Assembly: GCA_044228435.1 (NCBI GenBank)
Contig: JBGAUW010000011.1
Span: forward strand, 84,553 to 148,552
Origin: Bog-950 sp044228435
GTDB lineage: Bacteria; Bacteroidota; Bacteroidia; Chitinophagales; LD1
Direction of reading: 5' to 3'
Length of the DNA stretch: 64,000 bases
This document shows positions 44,346-53,429 of the stretch, piece after piece; position 1 is the stretch's first letter, and each line of letters opens with the position of its first letter. The translations under genes and the position numbers were made by a program. The notes beneath the pieces were generated by a model. It had not been told where the DNA came from. It saw nothing but the letters and a program-made list of their open reading frames with translations, and searched no databases.

Positions 44346-45080
44346 TTAGTAGATAGGTTTGTTTTTCTCTTGCTTGGCTATTTGCCCTTTGCCATAGTTA
44401 AACTTTTTATGGCGCGGGGCTTTGGTATTAACCTTAAGCAAAGTAACCGTTTTAATTTGCACAGGTGCTTTGGGCCTGTCGGCAGGGCCCGTTGGCATGG
44501 CTGCAATTTTATCCACTACATCCATACCTCTTACCACTTCGCCAAATACGGTGTATAGTGAATCTAAATGTGGTATGCCGCCCTCTGTTCTATAAACCTG
44601 TTTATGCTCTTCGGGTATTTCGTACCCCTTGCTGCGCAGCCTTGCTTTAATAAAGGCAGAATCGTTAGCGGGTTTGCCCTGCACAATATAAAACTGGCAG
44701 GCCGATGATGCTTTGGTGGGGTTATCATCGCGCGCCATGCCTAATGCGCCCCGCTTATGATAATACCGGTCGGGCATTATTTCGGCGCGTACGGTATAGC
44801 CTAAATCGCCATCGCCTAAAGTGGCAGTATCGGTAGCATATTTGCTGGTAGGGTCGCCGCCCTGTATTACAAAGCCCTTAATAACACGATGGAACAAAAG
44901 CGAATCATAGTACCGCTGCTTAACCAGTTTAATAAAGTTATCGCGGTGCAGGGGTGTGCCATCGTATAAGGCAACTACTATGTTGCCATAGTTGGTTATA
45001 ATTTTTGCGTGCTTACTTTGCGCAAATGAATGCCCGTAGCATAAGGCAAACAATAAAATAAAAACGGTTTTAATGCGCAT
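44346..45080 (-). CDS. Periplasmic peptidyl-prolyl cis-trans isomerase, cyclophilin type
   Basis: A 244-residue secreted cyclophilin. A signal peptide ends near residue 21 (GHSFAQ). The domain starts with IITNYGNIVVALYDGTPLHRDNFIKL-type sequence and has the active-site strand FHRVIKGFVIQGGDP (about 64-78) and the later GALGMARDDNPTKASSACQFYI stretch. It helps proline bonds of exported proteins to turn. I chose ATG 45080, where the signal peptide begins; 45104 adds eight unlikely residues. The basic tail after residue 215 is extra to the family core. Confidence 0.92.
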   Translation of the reverse strand: MRIKTVFILLFALCYGHSFAQSKHAKIITNYGNIVVALYDGTPLHRDNFIKLVKQRYYDSLLFHRVIKGFVIQGGDPTSKYATDTATLGDGDLGYTVRAEIMPDRYYHKRGALGMARDDNPTKASSACQFYIVQGKPANDSAFIKARLRSKGYEIPEEHKQVYRTEGGIPHLDSLYTVFGEVVRGMDVVDKIAAMPTGPADRPKAPVQIKTVTLLKVNTKAPRHKKFNYGKGQIAKQEKNKPIY

Positions 45081-45315
45081 ATAATTGAATGGTTGAAGGT
45101 ACAAAGAAAATTGGTGTGGTGTTAGTGCTCTGATAAGATTATACCCTTATTTTTTGCTGTCGCCATCATCTTTTAGGGCAGTCATTTACTTATCCACTAT
45201 TTAGGGTATGTGTAAATTTTTGACGCAGGCTTCTCTATTCCGAAAATTTCTATATTACCAACGAATTAGTACACTAACTATTCGCTTTTTAATTTAAGAA
45301 CCCTAAACCCTGATT

Positions 45316-48300
45316 ATGAAACCACGCATTCTACTCAGTGCAATTTTCATTTTTGTTTCGGCTTTTATTTTCGCGCAGGATGTTACCATAAGTGGTAAAG
45401 TGCTGGATGATAAAAAGCAGCCTCTGCCCGGCGCTACAGTATTGGTAAAAGGAACTACCATAGGTGTAACCACCGGCGATGATGGTACATATTCGATTAA
45501 AGTACCCGCCGATGCTAATACACTTGTAATAAGCTACATTGGTTTCGATAACCGTCAAATTGCCATAGACCCTGCCAAAGGCAGTACGGTGGTAAATGTA
45601 AGCATGGCCTCATCGGATATAGGCCTAAACCAAGTGGTGGTTTCGGCCAGTAAGCGCAAGGAGAAGGTGTTGGATGCACCTGCCTCTATATCGGTTATAG
45701 GCACCGAAAAGCTGGAGCGGAATATTACTACCTCGCCGGTTGAACAGCTAAAAAGCACACCGGGTGTAGATATTATGCGCACCGGGTTAGTTAGTAGCAA
45801 CGTGGTAATACGGGGCTTTAATAATATATTTTCGGGTGCGGTGCTTAACGTGGTTGATAACCGGATTGGCTCGGTGCCATCGTTGCGTATTAACGCTTAC
45901 CAGTTGGTGCCAACCAGCAACCTCGATTATGATAGAATAGAAGTAGTGCGTGGCCCGGCTTCGGCTTTGTATGGCCCTAATGCTACATCGGGTGTGGTGC
46001 ATATAATGACCAAATCGCCGTTAGACCAAAAGAATAAGTTTGAAACTACCGTGGCTATGACCAGCGGTTTTACCGTGTTAGATAAAGATTACAAGCAGTT
46101 TAATAATGGCAGCAATATTTCAGGCAACATTATTAACCCCGAAATACGCCATAGCGGCCGTTTGTTGGATGGTAAACTGGGCTACAAGGTTTCGGGCAGT
46201 TATTTCCAGGCGCAGGATTACCCTAATTACGACCCACGCGAGCCATACGAAGGCGATACGGTAATATTTGGCAGCGCCCGTAATGGCGAAGTGTTTAAAC
46301 CCGATACCCTGCAACGCTTTACGCACGTAGATACTGGCGGGCGCACCATACTCGATTCGGCACGCCAGGATATTCGCGTATTCAATAAAGATTTTAGCAT
46401 ACGCAAGTATACCTTTGATGGCCGCATTGATATTAAGCCTATAAACGACATTACCATTACTTTTAACGGAGGCCTTGCCGGTACGCGCAATGTTGAGTTA
46501 ACCGGGCTTGGTGCCGCGCAGGGCGGTGCCGGTGGCCGCGGTTGGATTTATTGGTATTTTCAAACCCGCTTTAAGTGGAAAGATTTGTTTGTACAATACT
46601 TTATTAATAGCAGCGATGCGGGTAACACCTTCCTTATCCCGCAGTTAACGCCATCGGGCCGCGCATCGTATGGCTCTGATAATCCTTACCAGGTGCAATT
46701 GCTTATTGATAAAAGTAAAATGCACGTATTGCAGGTGCAGCATGCCTATAACCCTTTAGAGAACCTGCACTTTGTATATGGTATAGATGGCTTGTTTACC
46801 CGCCCCGATACCAAGGGTAGCATTAATGGCCGCTTTGAAACCCGCGATAATGTAAACCAGATAGGCGGTTACATACAGGGCGACTATGAGCCATTAAAGT
46901 GGTTAAAGTTAGTAGCTGCTATCCGTATAGATTATAACAGCATTGTAAAGAACGTAGCAGCCAGTCCGCGTGCGGCTATTGTGTTTAAGCCTAAAGAGGG
47001 CCACAACATACGTATTACCTACAACCGCGCCTTTGATTCGCCAACTACGCTTAATCAGTTTCTCGATTTATCGAACGGCTATATACCTAACGGCATTAAT
47101 GTGCGCGGTATTGGTAACCCATATGGCTGGAACTATAAATACGACGACCAGGGACAAGTACAATTTAGAACCGCACCCTGGAGGGCCGAAAGCGGCAATT
47201 GGGTTAGCTTTGGCGATAACAGTGTAAACAGCATGTTGTTCGACTCGCTGGTAAATTATACCAAAGCTACCTTTACCAAGGCACTGGGCGGCGACCAAAA
47301 TGCGGCAAACTTAGCCGATGGCCTGGTTAACTCGGTGTTTGCCAGCATACAAGGTAACGGTACTGTAACCAATGCCCAGCAACTATCGGTTGATTATGCC
47401 AACCTGGCACAGCGCAAAAGCTTTGATACTATTGCGGTAAACAGCTTCCAGAACCTGAAGAAGATTAACAACTCGTTTACCCAAACTTTAGAGCTTGGCT
47501 ACAAGGGCGTAATTGCCGGTAAGTTGAGCATACAGGTAGATGGTTACTGGACCCGCGTAAGCCAATATGTAAGTGCCCTTAGGTCGGCCTCGGGCGCGGT
47601 ATTGTTAGACCATAAAAGTTACCTTGGTAGTGGCAGCTACGATAATGCAAGCGGCAATTATATAATAGACCCTAACGGACAGCTTTATAAGAACCTTTAC
47701 GCCAATGGTACCGATAGTACTTTAAATACACTGTTGTTGAGCGCACTGGATAACCAACCGGCGTTGCAGAACTCTGCTATAGTGCCATCGCTGCCGGGTA
47801 CCGTATGGGATGAGTTGGTGGTACTATCTTACAACTTCCCGTTGGGTACCATTACTCCTAACGACGATCAGTTAATTAAATCAGACTATATATTAACCTA
47901 CAAGAACGTGGGCCGCCTGGATGTGTTTGGTATAGACCTTGGGCTGCAATACGATGTAGTGCAAACCGAAGCGCATAACCTTACTTTAGGTGCTAACCTT
48001 AGCTGGGTAGATAAGGATAAGTTTACCCTTACCTCGGGCGAAACTATTTACCTGAATGCACCTAAAATTAAAACCGGTTTTAATTACGACCACCTGCTTA
48101 AAAAGAGCGGCTTTGGCTATGGTTTTAACTTCCGGTACCAAATGGGCTACTATGCCAGCTCTTCTATATACGAGGGCGATGTTAAGCCTGCTTATTTATT
48201 AGATGCGCGTGTTAGCTACCGTCCGCCGTTTTACCCCGGCTTGTTGCTATCGGTTAACGTAAATAACTTAACTAACTACCAGTGGCAAAGCTTTCCGGGT

Positions 48301-48372
48301 ACCCCTAAAATGGGTACAGCCTTTTTTGCCCGTGCACAGGTTACCTTTGGAAGCGGAAATAAGAAGAAGTAA
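45316..48372 (+). CDS. TonB-dependent outer-membrane receptor with carboxypeptidase-regulatory-like domain
   Basis: A 1018-residue outer-membrane transporter. Signal peptide 1-21 (FIFAQ), then a CarboxypepD_reg-like domain (about 23-98, ISGKVLDDKKQPLPGATVLV), a plug domain (about 110-230, with PASISVIGTEKLERN and VVRGPASALYGPNATSG) and a 22-strand barrel to the C-terminal Phe-containing strand (ARAQVTFGSGNKK). These proteins take up large nutrients with TonB energy. The GPASALYGPNA plug box is that of siderophore/cobalamin-type receptors. No SusD-like partner follows, so a siderophore, vitamin or peptide ligand is more likely than a glycan. A strong hairpin follows. Confidence 0.93.
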   Translation: MKPRILLSAIFIFVSAFIFAQDVTISGKVLDDKKQPLPGATVLVKGTTIGVTTGDDGTYSIKVPADANTLVISYIGFDNRQIAIDPAKGSTVVNVSMASSDIGLNQVVVSASKRKEKVLDAPASISVIGTEKLERNITTSPVEQLKSTPGVDIMRTGLVSSNVVIRGFNNIFSGAVLNVVDNRIGSVPSLRINAYQLVPTSNLDYDRIEVVRGPASALYGPNATSGVVHIMTKSPLDQKNKFETTVAMTSGFTVLDKDYKQFNNGSNISGNIINPEIRHSGRLLDGKLGYKVSGSYFQAQDYPNYDPREPYEGDTVIFGSARNGEVFKPDTLQRFTHVDTGGRTILDSARQDIRVFNKDFSIRKYTFDGRIDIKPINDITITFNGGLAGTRNVELTGLGAAQGGAGGRGWIYWYFQTRFKWKDLFVQYFINSSDAGNTFLIPQLTPSGRASYGSDNPYQVQLLIDKSKMHVLQVQHAYNPLENLHFVYGIDGLFTRPDTKGSINGRFETRDNVNQIGGYIQGDYEPLKWLKLVAAIRIDYNSIVKNVAASPRAAIVFKPKEGHNIRITYNRAFDSPTTLNQFLDLSNGYIPNGINVRGIGNPYGWNYKYDDQGQVQFRTAPWRAESGNWVSFGDNSVNSMLFDSLVNYTKATFTKALGGDQNAANLADGLVNSVFASIQGNGTVTNAQQLSVDYANLAQRKSFDTIAVNSFQNLKKINNSFTQTLELGYKGVIAGKLSIQVDGYWTRVSQYVSALRSASGAVLLDHKSYLGSGSYDNASGNYIIDPNGQLYKNLYANGTDSTLNTLLLSALDNQPALQNSAIVPSLPGTVWDELVVLSYNFPLGTITPNDDQLIKSDYILTYKNVGRLDVFGIDLGLQYDVVQTEAHNLTLGANLSWVDKDKFTLTSGETIYLNAPKIKTGFNYDHLLKKSGFGYGFNFRYQMGYYASSSIYEGDVKPAYLLDARVSYRPPFYPGLLLSVNVNNLTNYQWQSFPGTPKMGTAFFARAQVTFGSGNKKK

Positions 48373-48434
48373 AAGCATTTGCCAGTTAGCAAATAATGCA
48401 ACAGCCAAATGCGGTTACGTAACAACAGATGCAA

Positions 48435-48483
48435 TTTAAACAACAAATCTGGCCGCATATAGCGCCGGATTTGTTGTTTAAAA
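48435..48483. terminator. Strong hairpin after the TonB-dependent receptor
   Basis: TTTAAACAACAAATCTGGC pairs with GCCGGATTTGTTGTTTAAA (one mismatch) around an 11-base loop. It lies 62 bases past the receptor stop and ends its transcript. Confidence 0.7.
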
Positions 48484-48499
48484 CAGTTGTTAAAATAAA

Positions 48500-48580
48500 A
48501 TCATGGTTAACACTTTTTCGGGTGTTAACCTTTTAAAATGCTCATAATCAATGCCTTTTTTTGGCCGTGTTAACCATGAT
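48500..48580. repeat. Inverted repeat built on ATCATGGTTAACAC
   Basis: ATCATGGTTAACAC at 48500 is matched by GTGTTAACCATGAT ending at 48580, with GGTGTTAACC in between. The same core occurs at 10341-10438, so this is the second member of a small family. Confidence 0.65.
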
Positions 48581-48645
48581 TTGTTTTTAACAATTCAATG
48601 CATGGTATAGGGAATAAGAAGTTGCGGTGGCACAAAAATGACTGC

Positions 48646-49656
48646 CTACTTTCCCGCACCCGAAGCATCTTTATAAACTATGCGCGAAATGTCGGAGAGT
48701 ATAGTTTCCTGTTCGGCAAAGTCGGTTCCGCGGGTCATTATGCAAAGCAAATAAGGCGAGCTTCCATTATAAACAATGCCGCACTCGTGTAGTTGCTTCA
48801 CATTTGAGTCGCTATAGGCACGTTCGCCAAATTTATGCGATACCTTGGTACCCTTGGGCAAACCTCCAATTATACCTTTATCAAAGGCTGTTTTGCTAAG
48901 TATGCGCAGTGCTTTTTCCGATAAGTCACGGTTTAAATAAGTAGCATTATAAAGTAACCGGAAAAAACCAGAGTAGTCTTTTACCGAAACAAAATCTTTG
49001 CTCATATCGCCGGTGTTACCTATACCAATATCATTCATTACCTTTATTATAAATGGAGGATCGAGGTTGGCCAGTAAAAGTTCTTTAGCTTCGTTATCCG
49101 AAAACTCAATCATACGTTCAATCAGGTTTTCGATAGTATACGAACGGCCTATTGTTACCAGGTGCGTATCTTTAATGTTTGGCACCACATTGTTTTCCAG
49201 CTGGTGGGTATAAGGTATTCGTTTTTGTAAAAAACCCGGTTCTGTTTCAGCTTTTTTTAAGGCGGCAATCATTATAGGCACTTTAAGCAAACTGGCCGGC
49301 GAAAAATATTCTTTCTCGTTAATACCCATCCAGGGGCCAAAGTTCAAATCGCGGAAGTAAACCGAAATAAACGCAGCCCGCTTTTCGGTTTGCATGCGGC
49401 TTATATAATCCTTTAACTCTAGTTCCATATTTAGCACCGAGTGTAACTGTGATGGGCGATAATTATCGCACTCCAGCAAAGGGTTTATAAACTCGTAGCC
49501 ACCGACTCTCATTTCAGATAAACCACCATCGCTTTTGGGTTCTTCAGCAACAACGGCAGGCGCAGTTTCGGGGGCCGTGGTGCGGCCTAAAAAAAAGCTA
49601 AAGCCGCAGGCCGTGCAAAACATTAAGCCTAATAATACTTTATTAATAGTTTTCAT
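48646..49656 (-). CDS. Class A beta-lactamase-fold serine hydrolase
   Basis: A 336-residue exported protein (N-terminal hydrophobic stretch about 6-24, a signal or anchor). Active-site motifs: SLLK (Ser-x-x-Lys) in SPASLLKVPIM (about 120-130), SDN in IEFSDNEAKE (about 187-196) and a KTG-like HKFGERAY near 281. The Glu166 ExxLN motif needed for fast beta-lactam hydrolysis is not seen between SDN and the KTG-like box, so this is more likely a wall-related serine carboxypeptidase-like enzyme than a lactamase. I chose ATG 49656, where the signal begins. Confidence 0.82.
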   Translation of the reverse strand: MKTINKVLLGLMFCTACGFSFFLGRTTAPETAPAVVAEEPKSDGGLSEMRVGGYEFINPLLECDNYRPSQLHSVLNMELELKDYISRMQTEKRAAFISVYFRDLNFGPWMGINEKEYFSPASLLKVPIMIAALKKAETEPGFLQKRIPYTHQLENNVVPNIKDTHLVTIGRSYTIENLIERMIEFSDNEAKELLLANLDPPFIIKVMNDIGIGNTGDMSKDFVSVKDYSGFFRLLYNATYLNRDLSEKALRILSKTAFDKGIIGGLPKGTKVSHKFGERAYSDSNVKQLHECGIVYNGSSPYLLCIMTRGTDFAEQETILSDISRIVYKDASGAGK

Positions 49657-49772
49657 TTTTATATAACTTAAAAAGGACTGCAAATTTCTTTATAATATTC
49701 TATTCTGCATAGCTTTTTAACTCATTCATAATAAGATAACTATTTTTTAGTGAACCGGTGAGGGCTAAATGC

Positions 49773-49804
49773 AAAAAGCCGGATGCTATGCACCCGGCTT
49801 TTTA
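49773..49804. terminator. Bidirectional terminator hairpin
   Basis: AAAAAGCCGGaTGC pairs with GCAcCCGGCTTTTT around TAT, with A5 on the left and T5 on the right. It lies between the two leftward genes and would end the transcript of the small secreted protein before the serine hydrolase. Confidence 0.75.
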
Positions 49805-49894
49805 TAGTTTTTATTAAAATTAATCTTTAAGGCTAATTATTGTATGGCAAATTAATAATATGTGTGATGCTTATTACAAAGGGCCCCATCCGGC

Positions 49895-50290
49895 TTATTT
49901 GCTCTTTTGCAATTTGTCAAATTTTTGCTTTTGGGCAGGGGTTAGTTTTTGCACAAATGCCTTTATATAGGTTTTCTTATTCTCTTGTTTTTTGCGGAGG
50001 TATTCCTCTTTATTCGATTCTTTCAGGGGCTCTATTCCGTCCAGCTTTTTGTAAAAATCAAGGGCAAGTGTATATACCTCTGCTTTTTGCTCTTTAGTTA
50101 AACCCAGTTCTTTTTCAAGCGAATTGGTTTTATCCTGGGCTCTTTGTTCTGCACTCTGCACCACTTTATCCGCTGGTTTTGTGGTAGTTTGTTGCTGAGG
50201 GCTTATCATTTTAGCAGTAGTTTCAGTTTGGGCCTGCGCAGTAACCAACAGCATAAAGGCAGAAAAGAAGATAAGAGCTGATTTTTTCAT
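49895..50290 (-). CDS. Small secreted Glu/Lys-rich helical protein (Spy/DUF4890-like)
   Basis: A 131-residue protein with a signal peptide of about 20 residues (LLVTAQAQ). The mature part is helical, with LGLTKEQKAEVYTLALDFYKKL (split 62-83) and KLTPAQKQKFDKLQ near the end. The LTxxQ pair recalls Spy/CpxP-type periplasmic proteins. I chose ATG 50290; the longer frame to 50434 puts 48 residues before the signal and runs into the divergent wzm promoter. Function is likely periplasmic chaperone-like, not proven. Confidence 0.75.
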   Translation of the reverse strand: MKKSALIFFSAFMLLVTAQAQTETTAKMISPQQQTTTKPADKVVQSAEQRAQDKTNSLEKELGLTKEQKAEVYTLALDFYKKLDGIEPLKESNKEEYLRKKQENKKTYIKAFVQKLTPAQKQKFDKLQKSK

Positions 50291-50416
50291 AACGAGCATT
50301 TTTTGTTTTTGTAAATATAAAAACATTAATTGTGGTAGTAGGGCTAAGGCATTTTTTAATTTGTATATTATTGCCTCACTTATATTAATCTTACCCCCTG
50401 CAATAGTTGCAACTGC

Positions 50417-51235
50417 ATGCAAAAAGTTAAACACATACGGCCTGAAACTGACACAACAGGTCAGTATATGGCTAAAGTGTGGCAGTACAGAAGCCTTGCG
50501 GTAACTTTTGCACGGCGCGAACTAAAAATAAAGTATGCCGGCACCTACCTGGGCTTTGGTTGGCTTATTGTATATCCGCTGGCTATGCTTACGGTTTATT
50601 TTGTGTTTTTTAATTTTATATACAAAATAAATACCCCGGGCACGCCCTACCTTCTTTTTGCTTTTTCGGGCATTATTCCGTGGTTGTTTTTCTCGTCGGT
50701 TTTTAATGCGGGTAGTACCATGCTGGCCACCCACCGCGACTTGATTAGTAAAGTATATTTTCCGCGTTTTGTTCTAATTGCCGCAAAGGCCATGGTTAGC
50801 AGCCTTGAGCTAATAATAACCCTTGGTATGTATATGGCATTGGCCCTTTTTTACCACCGGTTACCCACCTTAGCCGTAGTGCTATTGCCGGTATTTTGGG
50901 TGGCGGGGGTGGTGGTGGCCGTAGCTTTTTCGTTATGGGCCAGTTTTCTATCGTTTAGTTTTAAAGATACCAACCAGTTTTTGCCTGTAATTGTCAATTT
51001 GTTTATGTGGCTTACACCGGTCTTTTATCCGGTATCGGCTTTTCCGGAGCGATTTAAGTTTTTGGCGTATTTAAATCCGATGACCTTTGTGTTGGATGGG
51101 TACCGCCTGGCGTTGTTGGGCGCTTCCGTTAATACGCCCTATTGGATATTATCGGCAGCAGTAACACTAATTTTACTTGTATCGGGTATGTATTTTTTTA
51201 TTCAAAAAGAGGATTCTTTAGCCGAGAATTTGTAA
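50417..51235 (+). CDS. wzm: Polysaccharide ABC transporter permease (Wzm-like)
   Basis: A 272-residue ABC-2 type permease with six membrane helices, starting with the typical RSLAVTFARRELKIKYAGTYLGFGWLIVYPL segment (about 24-56). The pair with the following ATPase is the Wzm/Wzt export system that moves a finished, lipid-linked polysaccharide across the inner membrane. It is the first gene of the sulfotransferase locus; its start lies 127 bases from the divergent small secreted gene. Only 3 bases separate it from wzt. Family and role are clear, the exported polymer is not. Confidence 0.92.
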   Translation: MQKVKHIRPETDTTGQYMAKVWQYRSLAVTFARRELKIKYAGTYLGFGWLIVYPLAMLTVYFVFFNFIYKINTPGTPYLLFAFSGIIPWLFFSSVFNAGSTMLATHRDLISKVYFPRFVLIAAKAMVSSLELIITLGMYMALALFYHRLPTLAVVLLPVFWVAGVVVAVAFSLWASFLSFSFKDTNQFLPVIVNLFMWLTPVFYPVSAFPERFKFLAYLNPMTFVLDGYRLALLGASVNTPYWILSAAVTLILLVSGMYFFIQKEDSLAENL

Positions 51236-51238
51236 ATA

Positions 51239-52435
51239 ATGAAGGAGGTTATCACAGTTTCGGGCCTTTCTAAAGTATTTAAACCTGCGCAAGGGAATAA
51301 AGAGCATTGGGCGCTAAACGATATCTCTTTTCAACTAAACAGCGGAGATACGCTGGCTATAATTGGTAGAAATGGCAGCGGAAAATCAACACTGCTTAAA
51401 ATATTAGCAGGGGTGTATAAACCCACTGCGGGCAGCGCTAGTATAAAAGGAAGAGTGGCGTCGGTATTAGATTTGGGCGCGGGCTTCCATCCGGACCTTA
51501 CCGGGCGTGAAAACATTTTCTTTCATGGCGAGGTAATGGGTTTTCAGAAGAGTGAGATAAGGGCGAAACTGGAAGAGATTATCGACTTTAGCGGGATTGA
51601 AAAATATATAAATGAGCCGGTAAAAACTTATTCCAGTGGCATGTTTGTGCGGCTGGCAAGTTCTGTTATTGCCCTGCTCTCGTACGATGTATTGATACTG
51701 GACGAGGTAATGGGAATGGGAGATGCCCGGTACAAGATTAAGTTTTCGAAAAAACTGAACGAGTTAACACAGCAGGGCACCACCATTATATTGGCCAGCC
51801 ACAATGTAAATGAACTATTTGGCTCCAATTCATTTATGTGGATAGATGAGGGCCGGATAAAAAGGTTTAAGAATGATGATCAGGTTTTAATTGAATATCT
51901 GGAAACCAATTCAAGGCCGTTTAAAGGTGGAAACGGTCCGGCTTATGACAGCACCGGCGGGGAATTTGGTGCGCACTTACAAATTAACGGCCTACTACTA
52001 AATAAAATCAGCTTTTGCAATAAGCAAGGGGTGCCGCAAAGTGGATTCAGATACGATGAGAATATTTACTTAAATGTAGAGGTAACGGTTGTTGAAGAGA
52101 ACTGCCCTTTTGCATTCATGTTTGCTTTGGTTGATGAATTTAACACCATCGTTTTAGGAACTGCACCCAGTGTGAACGACCCCGAGTTCCGCACACCGGC
52201 GGTGGGAACAAAACTTAATTTTCAGGGATGCCTTCCAAATAAAATATTGAACTTTGGTAACTATTATCTGGATGTTTATGGGTATGACAGGGAAAGAAGA
52301 ATTAGAAATCTTCAAAAGCATTTACTTTCGTTTAACCTGATAAAAGAACAGATTCCAACCTTTACTTTAAGAGGAAACAAAATGCCCGGAGTAATTCAAC
52401 CGGTAATTGATTGGAAGATTATAAGCGGCTCGTAA
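51239..52435 (+). CDS. wzt: Polysaccharide ABC transporter ATPase with C-terminal carbohydrate-binding domain (Wzt-like)
   Basis: A 398-residue protein. The ATPase part (1-215) has Walker A GRNGSGKST (about 43-51), signature YSSGMFVRLA (about 132-141), Walker B YDVLILDEVMGMGD (about 149-162) and the switch His in ILASHNVNEL. Residues 235-398 form a C-terminal beta domain of the Wzt-C type, which in E. coli O9a binds the modified end of the glycan (a methyl-phosphate cap made by WbdD) before export. Its presence next to methyltransferase and sulfotransferase genes suggests that it reads an end modification. Confidence 0.92.
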   Translation: MKEVITVSGLSKVFKPAQGNKEHWALNDISFQLNSGDTLAIIGRNGSGKSTLLKILAGVYKPTAGSASIKGRVASVLDLGAGFHPDLTGRENIFFHGEVMGFQKSEIRAKLEEIIDFSGIEKYINEPVKTYSSGMFVRLASSVIALLSYDVLILDEVMGMGDARYKIKFSKKLNELTQQGTTIILASHNVNELFGSNSFMWIDEGRIKRFKNDDQVLIEYLETNSRPFKGGNGPAYDSTGGEFGAHLQINGLLLNKISFCNKQGVPQSGFRYDENIYLNVEVTVVEENCPFAFMFALVDEFNTIVLGTAPSVNDPEFRTPAVGTKLNFQGCLPNKILNFGNYYLDVYGYDRERRIRNLQKHLLSFNLIKEQIPTFTLRGNKMPGVIQPVIDWKIISGS

Positions 52436-52596
52436 ACGGATTTTTTACCACTTAAAAAGAGAATAACCATGAACTGTTCCTTACCCGGGTTATCTTATTG
52501 AGCCTCTCAGTAAATTGTCTGCATTTTTTTTATTTTCATGCTATAGAACAATGCTATTGGGGTTGTTTTATTTTTCCATTTTTAACCGTGAAAATT

Positions 52597-53358
52597 ATGA
52601 TGAACAGAGATAAAATTTATCAGCCGGAAGAAGTTAAAACGTATTACGAGGAATGGACTGACCGGTATATGGAAGTTGCGGGCAACAATTTTCAGGCATA
52701 TCGCACAACCAAGGAGGATGAAATGTTTGAATACTTCATCCGCACTATTGGTATAGAAAAAAATCACTCTTTGCTGGATGCGGGTTGCGGTGTAGGTGGT
52801 ACCATAATGCCATTTGCCCGCAAAGTAGCCGGTAATTTTACCGGAATAAGCATTTCTCCGTATCAGATATCATTGGCCAATAAATTCCTTGCCGAGAACA
52901 AGAGTAAACTGAAAGGAAATGTAAATTTTGTAGAGGGCGATTATCATAAGTTGTCAACTATTTTTCCCGAGGAATCTTTTAACCATGTCATATTCCTTGG
53001 GGCATCGGGCCATACGAACGATCCTAAGAAATTAATTGGCGAGGTATTTAAGGTATTAAAAAAGGGAGGGAACCTGTATATTAAAGATACCTTCCGAAAG
53101 CTCTCTTACGACCCTGCAATACAGGCTAAAATTGATGAGACCATAAATATCCATAACAAGCACTTTTGCTATAACACCCTCGAGCTATCCGAAACGTTGG
53201 ATATTATCAGGGCAACCGGCTTCGACCTCGAATTTTTGCGCCCTGTGCAATACAATGGCGACCCAACGGTAAAAAAGGAATTTGCAAGGCGGAATAATCT
53301 TACCGGAATGGGTTATGGTGCGGTAAACCTGTACGAGCTTAAATGTGTGAAACCGTAA
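52597..53358 (+). CDS. SAM-dependent methyltransferase, module 1
   Basis: A 253-residue class I methyltransferase. The SAM loop is LLDAGCGVGGTIMPFA (about 64-79), followed by acidic IS ISPYQISLANKFL, VEGDYHKL (about 110-117) and FNHVIFLGASGH. It is a paralogue of the module-2 methyltransferase at 56918 (shared QAYR start and DAGCG-GG loop). It probably methylates a sugar or a chain end; the substrate is not known. ATG 52597 is preferred over the longer open frame to 52498, which is a hydrophobic leader of no family match. It lies 161 bases after wzt. Confidence 0.88.
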   Translation: MMNRDKIYQPEEVKTYYEEWTDRYMEVAGNNFQAYRTTKEDEMFEYFIRTIGIEKNHSLLDAGCGVGGTIMPFARKVAGNFTGISISPYQISLANKFLAENKSKLKGNVNFVEGDYHKLSTIFPEESFNHVIFLGASGHTNDPKKLIGEVFKVLKKGGNLYIKDTFRKLSYDPAIQAKIDETINIHNKHFCYNTLELSETLDIIRATGFDLEFLRPVQYNGDPTVKKEFARRNNLTGMGYGAVNLYELKCVKP

Positions 53359-53429
53359 AGGTAATAAGGGCTAACTTTAGCATTTGCAACTCGCTTTTTA
53401 TAGAACCCGGAGAACTAAATCTAATTTAA

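Noticed and set aside
48646..49656. Antibiotic resistance beta-lactamase
   Set aside because: The Glu166 motif is missing, so resistance is not supported.
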